Source of the DNA: Halorhabdus salina
GTDB lineage: Archaea; Halobacteriota; Halobacteria; Halobacteriales; Haloarculaceae
Assembly (NCBI RefSeq): GCF_013839425.1
Contig: NZ_JACDNP010000003.1
Coordinates: forward strand, 171,862 to 235,861
Length of the DNA: 64,000 nucleotides
Direction: 5' to 3'
Under the pieces are notes generated by a model. It saw nothing but the letters and a program-made list of their open reading frames with translations, searched no databases and was not told where the DNA came from. Positions 9,261-17,766 of the stretch are shown piece by piece (position 1 is the stretch's first letter; each line of letters begins with the position of its first letter). The position numbers and the translations under genes are program-made.

Positions 9261-11135
9261 ATGGTGGAGAACCAACAGTCAGACGACTATAGTACGATCA
9301 GTCGCCGTCGGTTCGCTCAGATCGCTGGAGCGACCGGGGCGGCAGCCCTCGCGGGTTGTGGTGGTGGCGACACGACCACTGAAGGGAGTGGTGACGAAGA
9401 CACGCCGATGGATGGCGGCGAGACGGACGACAGTACGCCTGACTCCTCGACACAGGTCTTCGACGCTGAATACAACAATCTCAACCAGACGGCGGCGACC
9501 GCCGATCTGCAGTACAACCACCTCAACAGCTCTTCGTACGCGGGCTGGATCGCGTGGACTCTGACCGATCGACTCATCGCGTACAACTTCAGCGAGCGGG
9601 AGTATTACCCGTACGCGCTTGAAGACTACACTATCGAGCCCCAGCGGGCTGAACTCAATATTCGGAGCGATTACGCGTGGGCCGACGGGACAGACTACAC
9701 GTCCATACATCTCAAACAGGAGATCGCTGCCAGCTACATCGTCGGTGGCGGGGTCTGGGACTATATCGATACGCTCGATAACATCAAGACGCCCGACGAC
9801 AAGACGCTGGTTCTCGAACTTCCTGAGCCCGCAAACCCAACAGCCCTAGAACACGAGATCGGTGCCATCCAGACGAACATTCGTGCAAAGGAGGGGACGC
9901 CGTTTGCCACTCTCTGGAAGGAGATGCAAGAGAATGGGGTTGACGGGGTGAGTGACTCCACCAACCAAGAAGTGTCGAACTTTTCACCATCGAGCCCGCC
10001 GATGACGGCTGCGCCGTGGACATTTGATAGCGGTGACGCCAATGGGGTTCGGCTGTCGCGCAACGACGAGCATCCGGACGTTGACAACATTAACTTCTCG
10101 AACTACTACTGGGGTGCTTCGCCGAGCAACCAGCACAAGCAGTCCCAGCTGGTCTCGGGCAAAGTCAACAGCGTGATGAGCCTGTATGCCCCGCCACGGA
10201 TCGCGGCAAACGTGCCGGACAAGTTCGAAGAGGCACGTCCACCGGCGTACTGGGGCTATGGGCTCATGCCGAACCACGAGCGTCCGCACGTCGAACACCG
10301 CGAGGTCCGCCAGGCTATCCAGCACGCGATCGATCGCAGCGTTGTCAAGCAAAACGCTGGCCCGCGGACCAAGGAGATGGCGGCGACGCCTGGTGCCCTC
10401 TGTCCGGGCCAACCGGAGGAAGAGTGGCTCGGTGACACCATGGACAGCTACCTCCGCTTCGAAGATGTTGAACGCGGCAAGGAACTACTCGAAGAAGCGG
10501 GCTATACGCAAGACGGCGGCACCTGGAAAGACTCCAACGGCAAGGCTGCATCACTCGAAGTCAGTGTCTTTGCCGGCTGGTCTGACTGGGTGACGGCGTC
10601 CCAGACGATTGTCAGCCAGCTTAACGACTTTGGTTTCGATGCCTCGCTGAACACCGTCCCCGGCGGCTCTGCCTGGGGCGACATCTTGCCCAACAGCAAG
10701 TTCCAGATCCACACGTACTCCTGGATGTCTGGTGGGCCGCGTGGTGCCTTCCCCTACTACTCGGCTCGACGCCAGGTCGGATACGTCTGGAGTGCTGGAA
10801 ATATCCACAATTACCCCGGCTGGAACGATGGCGACGGGCAGGAGATCACCGTGCCAGACGGTAACGGTGGCGAACTGTCTGCCAACCCGGTCGAACTGGT
10901 CGACAGTATTCCCCGACTCACCGATGAGGAGGAACTCACACAGACGGTGCGTGACCTTCACCGTGTGCTCAACGCCGATCAGGCGTTCATGCCACTCTCG
11001 ACGAAGCTCGAGCAGTCGTGGTACGAGCAGAGTGACGCGTGGGCCGCCCCCGACGAAGACTCGACGGCAGCAGGCGTCAAGTGGCCCTCGTGCTGGCTGC
11101 CCAAGCAGGGCGACATCTCCTACAAAGGAGACTAG
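9261..11135 (+). CDS. Dpp/Opp-type ABC transporter substrate-binding lipoprotein
   Basis: 624 residues. The N-terminus has a Tat signal SRRRFAQIAGATGAAALAGC whose lipobox LAGC makes it a lipoprotein. A Thr/Gly/Asp-rich spacer follows, and then the SBP_bac_5 fold (RQAIQHAIDRSVV and GKELLEEAGYT are typical). It should capture a peptide or oligosaccharide outside the cell and deliver it to the permeases encoded next. The ATG at 9261 places the twin arginine about 15 residues in, as expected; the frame is open to 9189 but that extension has no signal character. The ligand cannot be told from sequence. Confidence 0.9.
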   Translation: MVENQQSDDYSTISRRRFAQIAGATGAAALAGCGGGDTTTEGSGDEDTPMDGGETDDSTPDSSTQVFDAEYNNLNQTAATADLQYNHLNSSSYAGWIAWTLTDRLIAYNFSEREYYPYALEDYTIEPQRAELNIRSDYAWADGTDYTSIHLKQEIAASYIVGGGVWDYIDTLDNIKTPDDKTLVLELPEPANPTALEHEIGAIQTNIRAKEGTPFATLWKEMQENGVDGVSDSTNQEVSNFSPSSPPMTAAPWTFDSGDANGVRLSRNDEHPDVDNINFSNYYWGASPSNQHKQSQLVSGKVNSVMSLYAPPRIAANVPDKFEEARPPAYWGYGLMPNHERPHVEHREVRQAIQHAIDRSVVKQNAGPRTKEMAATPGALCPGQPEEEWLGDTMDSYLRFEDVERGKELLEEAGYTQDGGTWKDSNGKAASLEVSVFAGWSDWVTASQTIVSQLNDFGFDASLNTVPGGSAWGDILPNSKFQIHTYSWMSGGPRGAFPYYSARRQVGYVWSAGNIHNYPGWNDGDGQEITVPDGNGGELSANPVELVDSIPRLTDEEELTQTVRDLHRVLNADQAFMPLSTKLEQSWYEQSDAWAAPDEDSTAAGVKWPSCWLPKQGDISYKGD

Positions 11136-11209
11136 AACTGAACAGAGCGCACTGATCGCGTTCTGAGCCAATTCATAATCGCCAAATACCACAAACTGAC
11201 TAGCTACAC

Positions 11210-12223
11210 ATGGTAAATTACTACATAAAACGGACTGGACAAATGGTAGTGACGCTCTATGCCGTCGTTACCATTGCATTCGGGCTGGTGCGTTTCCTGC
11301 CAGGGGGCCCTGCAACGGCGTTACGGGCTCAATTGATGCAAGATGATGTTCCCTCGGAAGTCATCGCCCAGCGTATCGAACTGTATCTCAGTGTCAACCC
11401 CGACGCCCCGTTGTTGGATCAGTACATAAGCTATATGAGTAACATCTTCCTGAACGGGAGTCTGGGGAAATCTGTCTTCATCCAGCGCCAGACGCCAGTC
11501 ACCGAGATTCTGGCAGAGGCACTCCCGTGGACTCTGTTTATCGTCATCTCGTCGATTATTCTCTTCCACATCATGGCTGTCGTAATCGGTGCGTTGATGG
11601 CCTACTGGGAAGGCAGTCTGTTCGATACAGTAAATTCAGCCATCGCGATCGTGTTCACGTCGATCCCGTTCTACGTGCTCGCGATCGTGCTCGTCTGGAT
11701 CCTCGGGTACGAAATGAGCTTGTTCCCGGTCGGGAACCGGTACGGAGACGCCATCGATCCAGGGCTCTCAGTGACGTACATCCTCGACGTAATCTATCAC
11801 GGGGCATTGCCGATCGCGTCGATGGTAATAACCCAGTACGGCGTTCGGGCGCTGTCGTTCCGTGGGAACAGCATCCAGATCCTCGGCGAGGACTTCGTTC
11901 GGGTCGCCCGACTGCGTGGGTTATCCGATTCCCGGATCGCGCTCTGGTACGTCGGACGGAACGCAATCCTGCCGCTGTATACGGGCTTTCTACTCTCGCT
12001 CGGTTGGTTGCTCGGCGGTACCGTAATTCTCGAAGAGATCTTCAACTATCCCGGTATCGGACTCAAGTTTATCGAAGCGCTCGAAGTCCGCGACTATCCG
12101 GTGATCATGGGCGTGTTCATCATGATCACCGTCGCACTAGTCGTCGGTATCTATATTGCCGACCTGACCTACGGGAAGATCGATCCGCGTATCGAAACGG
12201 GTGATCAAAGTGAAGCATTCTGA
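11210..12223 (+). CDS. Dpp/Opp-type ABC transporter permease (DppB-like)
   Basis: 337 residues with about six membrane segments. The N-terminus (YYIKRTGQMVVTLYAVVTIAFGLVRFLPGGP) is the typical DppB first helix and following loop. The EAA loop is seen as DFVRVARLRGLSDSRI, and the C-terminal VRDYPVIMGVFIM is diagnostic of DppB-like subunits. It pairs with the DppC-like product encoded by the overlapping next gene to form the membrane channel. Confidence 0.92.
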   Translation: MVNYYIKRTGQMVVTLYAVVTIAFGLVRFLPGGPATALRAQLMQDDVPSEVIAQRIELYLSVNPDAPLLDQYISYMSNIFLNGSLGKSVFIQRQTPVTEILAEALPWTLFIVISSIILFHIMAVVIGALMAYWEGSLFDTVNSAIAIVFTSIPFYVLAIVLVWILGYEMSLFPVGNRYGDAIDPGLSVTYILDVIYHGALPIASMVITQYGVRALSFRGNSIQILGEDFVRVARLRGLSDSRIALWYVGRNAILPLYTGFLLSLGWLLGGTVILEEIFNYPGIGLKFIEALEVRDYPVIMGVFIMITVALVVGIYIADLTYGKIDPRIETGDQSEAF

Positions 12224-13238
12224 AACTGATTCCCAAGACGGGCTCGAATGGACCTACGACGCCTCCCAGGAAGTCGGGATGACGCGTCGTGAGAAGCTAC
12301 GCGAGTATTACGAGGAGTATCTCTACAAGCCGGGCCTCGTCGCGTGGTCGGACTGGCGAACGCGGATCGGCTACGCAATCGTCGGATTGTATCTCCTCTT
12401 CGCTGTGATCGCACAGTTCAATCTCTACCGGCCCCCAGAGGCGAGCCAGGAGATGCCGATGCTACAGGCCTTCCAAGAAGGGTCCGCGATCCTCGGTTCG
12501 AACACCATCGGCCAGGATATCCTCTCGTTGATGATTCACGCAACGCCGGAGATGCTCATCATGATCGTCTCCGGGGCAGTCTTCGCGATCGTCATCGCCG
12601 TGCTCGTCGGCACCTTCGCTGGGTTCAAAGGCGGGCGAGTCGACAGCGCGTTGATGTTCGCCGCTGACGTCGGGATGTCGATCCCGGGACTCCCGCTCGT
12701 CCTGGTGTTGACCTCAACATTGCGGCCGACGAATCCCGCTATTATCGGTATCATCATTACGATCAACTACTGGGCAGGCCTCTCGCGAGCGATTCGGGCA
12801 CAGACCCTCTCGATCCGTGAGAACAGCTACGTGGAGGCGTCCCGAGTAATGGGCGTCAGCACGCCGCGCATCATGTTCAAGGATATCATCCCGAACCTGA
12901 TGCCGTACATCACGGTCAACTTCGTCAACGCATGCCGGGCCGTGATCTTCTTCTCGGTCGGGTTGTACTACCTTGGATTCCTTCCCTATACGAACGCGAA
13001 CTGGGGTGTTGTCCTCAACAACGCCTACACTCAGGGTGCAATTCTCGGCGGTTCGTACGTCTGGCTTATGGCGCCGATCGTGATGATCATGCTCCTGTCG
13101 CTTGGGCTGATTCTCATCGCTCAGGGGATGGACCGCGTGTTCAACCCGCGTGTCCGGACCCGGCTGGCCGGCGAATCAGAATCTGTCGAAGGTGACGCTG
13201 AGGAAGGCGAAGTCGACACCTTCGGAGGTGCTATGTAA
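12201..13238 (+). CDS. Dpp/Opp-type ABC transporter permease (DppC-like)
   Basis: 345 residues. A soluble N-terminus is followed by a first membrane helix near residue 55, and the DppC-type core has GQDILSLMIHATPEML and the EAA loop SYVEASRVMGVSTPRIMFKDIIPN. The GTG start at 12201 overlaps the preceding permease by 23 bases, so translation is probably coupled; GTG 12210 is an alternative. The C-terminal 25 residues are an acidic tail. Confidence 0.9.
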   Translation: MIKVKHSETDSQDGLEWTYDASQEVGMTRREKLREYYEEYLYKPGLVAWSDWRTRIGYAIVGLYLLFAVIAQFNLYRPPEASQEMPMLQAFQEGSAILGSNTIGQDILSLMIHATPEMLIMIVSGAVFAIVIAVLVGTFAGFKGGRVDSALMFAADVGMSIPGLPLVLVLTSTLRPTNPAIIGIIITINYWAGLSRAIRAQTLSIRENSYVEASRVMGVSTPRIMFKDIIPNLMPYITVNFVNACRAVIFFSVGLYYLGFLPYTNANWGVVLNNAYTQGAILGGSYVWLMAPIVMIMLLSLGLILIAQGMDRVFNPRVRTRLAGESESVEGDAEEGEVDTFGGAM

Positions 13239-13240
13239 CG

Positions 13241-14374
13241 ATGAGTACAGATTACGACGATACGTCGACGGATGACGATGTGGAAATGACTGTAACGAGT
13301 CTGGACGCCCACGATCCAATCATGCAGATCCACGATGCGCGGGTCACCTACGACATGGATCGTGGTGAATCGCGTGTCTTGGACGACGTCCATCTCGAAC
13401 TCGAACGGGAGGAGATTATCGGTGTCGTCGGGGAATCGGGTTCAGGCAAGTCGATGCTGGCCTCGGCGATGCTTGACTCCGTGCCGGACCCCGGACAATT
13501 GGCCGGCCAGATCCGCTACAATCCCGAGGATCGCGATCAGATAGATCTGCTGTCCCTTTCGAAAGAAGAGCTCCGGCAGGTCCGCTGGGAAGACATCTCG
13601 ATGGTCTTTCAGGGGGCGATGAGTTCGTTCAACCCGGTATTATCGGTCAAAGCTCATTTCAAAGAGACTCTGGAGACGCACGATCACAACGTCAAAGAGG
13701 GGATGGAGCGAGCGCGTGAACTCCTTTCTGACCTGTATCTCCAGCCCGATCGGGTCCTCAATTCCTATCCGCACGAACTGTCCGGTGGTATGCGCCAGCG
13801 GGCGTTGCTGGCGCTGTCGGTCGTACTGGAACCGGACGTGCTGGTGATGGACGAGCCGACGGCGGCCCTGGACCTCCTGATGCAGCGATCGATCCTCATG
13901 CTTATGGAGGAGCTTCAGGAGTCCTACGACCTGACGATGCTGTTCATCACCCACGACTTGCCACTGGTGGCCTCGCTGGCCGATCGGATGGCAATCATGT
14001 ACGCCTTCCAGCTCGTCGAGATCGGTCCGACCCGGGCTTTGCTCGATAAGGCCGCACATCCGTACACACGTGCGCTTCTCAATTCAACACCGAACCTAGA
14101 CGCACCGCTTGACGAGATGCAGTCTATCGAAGGGGCGAGCCCAGATCCGGTGAACGTCCCCGATGGGTGCTCGTACCATCCCCGGTGTCCGTTCGCCGAA
14201 GAGAAGTGTATCGAATCCGAACCCGAGTACTTCCTGCCGGAGACCGACCACGGCGTCGCGTGTTTCAACTGGCGGGAAGCCAAAGAGCGGATGTCACTTA
14301 ATCATCTACAGGCGCGCGATGACAGCGGTGAGCAGGTGCGTGACACCGACGACGAACGTGGAGGTGAGAACTGA
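13241..14374 (+). CDS. Dpp/Opp-type ABC transporter ATP-binding protein (DppD-like)
   Basis: 377 residues. Walker A GESGSGKS lies at about residues 64-71, the signature is LSGGMRQR, Walker B is VLVMDEPTAALD, and the switch is FITHDL. The C-terminal oligopeptide-transporter extension contains the Cys-rich CSYHPRCPFAEEKC stretch that in this family can bind an iron-sulfur cluster. It begins 2 bases after the permease stop and should form a heterodimer with the next gene product. Confidence 0.93.
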   Translation: MSTDYDDTSTDDDVEMTVTSLDAHDPIMQIHDARVTYDMDRGESRVLDDVHLELEREEIIGVVGESGSGKSMLASAMLDSVPDPGQLAGQIRYNPEDRDQIDLLSLSKEELRQVRWEDISMVFQGAMSSFNPVLSVKAHFKETLETHDHNVKEGMERARELLSDLYLQPDRVLNSYPHELSGGMRQRALLALSVVLEPDVLVMDEPTAALDLLMQRSILMLMEELQESYDLTMLFITHDLPLVASLADRMAIMYAFQLVEIGPTRALLDKAAHPYTRALLNSTPNLDAPLDEMQSIEGASPDPVNVPDGCSYHPRCPFAEEKCIESEPEYFLPETDHGVACFNWREAKERMSLNHLQARDDSGEQVRDTDDERGGEN

Positions 14375-15438
14375 TGCGTTCCGAAGAACCGCTACTCTCC
14401 TTAGAGAACGTCGAAGTCCACTTCGAGAACCAGGGCGGCTTCCTGGATCTCTTTGACGACGCGGAGATCGTCCGGGCGGTCGACGGCGTCAGCCTCGATA
14501 TTTACGAGGAAGATGTTGTGGCGCTGGTCGGCGAATCCGGCTGTGGGAAAACCACGCTGGGCAAGACCGCAATCGGCCTACAGGAACCGACTGGTGGCAG
14601 TGTGAAGTTCCGCGGTACAGATGTCTGGGAAGCACGGCGTGGCAATGCCGATATCCCCTTCTCGGAAATCCGCAATTCGCTGCAGATCATTCATCAGGAT
14701 CCCGGGTCGTCGCTGAACCCCAACCGACGGGTGAAGTCGATCCTGCAAGTCCCGCTGGAACAGACCCACCCGGAGATGAGCACCAACCAAATGTTGGAGC
14801 GCATTTATTCCCTGCTGGAGCACGTCGGGATGACGCCGGCCACGGACTACGCCGAGCGCTATCCCCACCAGCTTTCCGGTGGCGAGAAACAGCGCGTTGC
14901 GCTTAGCCGGGCGCTGTTGATGAACCCTGACATGATCCTGGCTGACGAGGCCATTTCGGCGCTTGACGTCTCCCTGCGCGTTGAGATGATGGACCTCATG
15001 CTGGACCTCCAAGAACAGTTCAGCACGTCGTTCCTCTTCATCAGCCACGACCTCTCGAACGCGCGGTACTTCACCGAACACGGCGACGGCCGCATCGGTG
15101 GGATGTACCTGGGCGAACTCGTTGAGGTCGGACCGCCCGAACAGGTCACCCAGAACCCGCGTCATCCGTACACGGAAGTGCTGCGGTGGGCGACGCCGAA
15201 CCTGAACCTCGACGAGCAATCGAAGGATATGCCGATGCGCAAGATCGACATTCCGGACCCGGTCGATCCGCCCTCGGGTTGTCGGTTCCACACGCGGTGT
15301 CCGGAAGCTCGTGAAGCGTGCAAGCAGGAGACACCCCAGCCCCAGACGATTGAGAACGTCGACATCGATCACTGGGCGTCGTGTTTCCGTGAGTACGACA
15401 ACCACGAGTACTGGCAGAGCCAGCCCCTGCAGGACTAA
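14374..15438 (+). CDS. Dpp/Opp-type ABC transporter ATP-binding protein (DppF-like)
   Basis: 354 residues. Walker A GESGCGKT is at about residues 53-60, the signature is LSGGEKQR, Walker B is MILADEAISALD, and the C-terminal extension has CRFHTRCPEAREAC. In Walker B the family-typical DEP is DEA, which keeps the catalytic glutamate. Start and stop overlap by one base (TGATG) with the DppD-like gene. It is the last gene of the operon 9261-15438. Confidence 0.93.
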   Translation: MRSEEPLLSLENVEVHFENQGGFLDLFDDAEIVRAVDGVSLDIYEEDVVALVGESGCGKTTLGKTAIGLQEPTGGSVKFRGTDVWEARRGNADIPFSEIRNSLQIIHQDPGSSLNPNRRVKSILQVPLEQTHPEMSTNQMLERIYSLLEHVGMTPATDYAERYPHQLSGGEKQRVALSRALLMNPDMILADEAISALDVSLRVEMMDLMLDLQEQFSTSFLFISHDLSNARYFTEHGDGRIGGMYLGELVEVGPPEQVTQNPRHPYTEVLRWATPNLNLDEQSKDMPMRKIDIPDPVDPPSGCRFHTRCPEAREACKQETPQPQTIENVDIDHWASCFREYDNHEYWQSQPLQD

Positions 15439-15569
15439 GTAACCGGCTGGGCTCTCCGTCTACGCAGCAACGTTGTCGGCCCTGTCCCCCGACGAATCGG
15501 ATACCCCTCGCTGTTGTATTTCACGCCAGTACCGGCAGAATCAGCTCCGATAATTCGCCGTGACTTGCA

Positions 15570-15803
15570 TCACCCAACGGTTACGTCTTCTCGCTGTAGA
15601 CATTTCCGGTAGATGAGGGTGGTAATCCCGAAGGCAACCACGACAAGTACGAGGTCGAAAATTGCGATCGTGTACGACATTGTGCCTGGTTCACCAAAGA
15701 AAAGTGCAAAGAACGTGAGCAACAGCGCCATGAACAACGCGATGATGAGTGTGTAGAGATACTGCGTCTGGCTGCAGACGTACGACCACTTGTCTTCGGC
15801 CAT
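15570..15803 (-). CDS. small two-helix membrane protein, unknown function
   Basis: 77 residues with two clear hydrophobic segments (about residues 16-36 and 43-64) and a short polar N-terminus MAEDKWSYVCSQTQY. No family recognised. It lies between the dpp-type operon and a divergent stress-protein gene; the 153-base divergent gap (15804-15956) would hold both promoters. Confidence 0.6.
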   Translation of the reverse strand: MAEDKWSYVCSQTQYLYTLIIALFMALLLTFFALFFGEPGTMSYTIAIFDLVLVVVAFGITTLIYRKCLQREDVTVG

Positions 15804-15956
15804 GGTGGCGCTTGGCAGTACCGTCTCATAAACGTCAGGAATCTCGATTCGAATCGACGTGTGTATCCGTGAAAGCGGGGCTAGACGGGGCCCTTTTGAT
15901 TTGCAGCCATCGGAGAAACCACTACATTCAAATGAGTTTCATTGGAATGTGGTCAC

Positions 15957-16418
15957 ATGGAACGTGGATTAGCCGTTTTGTTGTCCGAAAGCAACGCGGA
16001 GAAAGAACTATTACAGAAAGCCGCCAACTTCAGCGACTGCTCGAACGCCCCACTTGCCGTCCTGGCGGTCGTTTCGCCGTCGGAATACGACTCTGTCGCA
16101 GAGACGATGGACCTCATCGGCGAGATCGAGCACACGAGCTACGACGACGACGCGATCTTCGAGGGGTTGCACAAGAATACACGTGACATCGTCGAGGACG
16201 CAATCGGTGACATGGCTGTCCCCCACGAGATCATCGTCCAGGTCGAAGAAGCGGGTGATCGGGCTGATGTCGTGCTCGAGACTGCCCGTGAACACGATTG
16301 CGATCACGTGTTCCTCGTCGGCCAGCGGCGATCGCCGACCGGGAAGGCACTGTTTGGTGACCTCACTCAGAAGATCATTCTCAACTTCGAGGGCGACATC
16401 ACGCTCTCGATGGAGTAA
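15957..16418 (+). CDS. universal stress protein family (UspA-like), divergent
   Basis: 153 residues with the Usp fold order: a first strand GLAVLLSES, a central acidic helix region and a C-terminal DHVFLVGQRRSPTGKALFGD. This corresponds to the G-2x-G-9x-G nucleotide loop, but with QRR and no clear final glycine-serine, so ATP binding is uncertain. ATG 15957 is chosen over ATG 15942 because the family starts directly at the first strand. No operon partner. Confidence 0.7.
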   Translation: MERGLAVLLSESNAEKELLQKAANFSDCSNAPLAVLAVVSPSEYDSVAETMDLIGEIEHTSYDDDAIFEGLHKNTRDIVEDAIGDMAVPHEIIVQVEEAGDRADVVLETAREHDCDHVFLVGQRRSPTGKALFGDLTQKIILNFEGDITLSME

Positions 16419-16639
16419 ACCACACTCACGCCGAGTGTCGTCGGTCTGTTGCGGTGACTACTCGTTATGCGGGAAATTGTGGCTGTGTCGTTCGGCGGTT
16501 CTGGGGGCGACCGGATCACGGATTGCTTTCCCGAGCGGTATCGAAATCCGACAGTAGCACGCTTTTGACCACAGTCTATCGCAACCAGGTTAGCGACTGA
16601 ACCGTCACGTATTTCCAAACTGCCCGGGTAGCCAGTCAT

Positions 16640-17557
16640 ATGAGACACGACGACATGGATGTCGTTGTGGATCTCCTCGAAACGGCCCGAGAAGATCCCA
16701 GCCGCGTCGACTGGACGGATATTGAGTCGTATCTGGCCCACGAGAACAACGACGTTAGGGCGAGAGGGGCCGAAATAGCGGCTGAACTTGTCGATGCAGA
16801 GTCGGAAGTAGCCCTCGCGAACCAATCACAGTTGCTCGACCTTGCCGCGGACGATTACATCGCTGTCCGCCAACAGGCCCTCGCGGCGTTAGCTGTCGTC
16901 GTCCCTGAGTACACCGACGAATTCACCGACGATATCGAGACGTTTATCGATGCGCTCACGTCGGAAGTTGGCACGATTCGCGTTCTCGCTGCCCAATCGT
17001 ACTCGGCCATTGCCAGCGAGCACCCTGGGGAACTGACAGCCCATACCGATGAGATGGTGACTGTCGTTTCCGAGACGCACAATGCGGATATTTTCGAAGC
17101 GGCCGGAGACGTTTTTGATATGTCCGAGCGGGAGACGCTTCGGACCCACAACAGGGAAGAACAACAGAAGTACAGCGTCACGAAAGAAGTTGCTATCAAC
17201 GGACTTGTTGAAATTGCACGCCGGCAGCCCGAAGCCGTGACAGCACACGCGGACGTGATTCTCGAGGCGACAACTGCGTCCAATCCGCTCGTCGCTGGCG
17301 CGGCGATTGATATCATCAGTGAACTGTCAAAACACGGCTATGCAGTTCCCGAAACCGCACCTGCGGTCATCGAGGGCCAATTAGAGACTGACTCCGTCTT
17401 TGTTCAGGCCCGGGCGGTCCGCGCCTTGGGCAATCTCGAAGCGATCGACGCGGCCGATTCGATCGCCGACCTCGCCACAGGGGCGACCGACGAGGATCTG
17501 CAGGTACTGGCCGAAGAGACCACCGAGTGGCTTCGAGACCACGCTGACTCCGCGTAA
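16640..17557 (+). CDS. HEAT-repeat protein
   Basis: 305 residues, almost entirely alpha-helical. Repeats of about 35-40 residues carry the ARxxAAxxLA-like pattern (for example VRARGAEIAAELV, VRQQALAALAVV, VFVQARAVRALGNL). No catalytic motif, membrane segment or signal is visible; HEAT solenoids serve as protein-binding scaffolds. It precedes the receptor-like gene at 17767 by 209 bases on the same strand, which could reflect a working relationship but is not evidence of one. Confidence 0.7.
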   Translation: MRHDDMDVVVDLLETAREDPSRVDWTDIESYLAHENNDVRARGAEIAAELVDAESEVALANQSQLLDLAADDYIAVRQQALAALAVVVPEYTDEFTDDIETFIDALTSEVGTIRVLAAQSYSAIASEHPGELTAHTDEMVTVVSETHNADIFEAAGDVFDMSERETLRTHNREEQQKYSVTKEVAINGLVEIARRQPEAVTAHADVILEATTASNPLVAGAAIDIISELSKHGYAVPETAPAVIEGQLETDSVFVQARAVRALGNLEAIDAADSIADLATGATDEDLQVLAEETTEWLRDHADSA

Positions 17558-17766
17558 GACGGTCAGTGGTCCAGGCGGGCTGTCAGTAAACACTTATGTG
17601 GGATCCCGGGGCATTTCACCTACATGGGTGAGCGAAGTGCGGGACTTGAGCGGGTGTGCTTTGAACGGGTACCGATTGTTCTTGACGCTGGGTACGGCTA
17701 CTCACGATCACACGACAGACGTGATCGTTTGGTCTCGACACTGCTGTGCACTCTGGGTGATGTGCG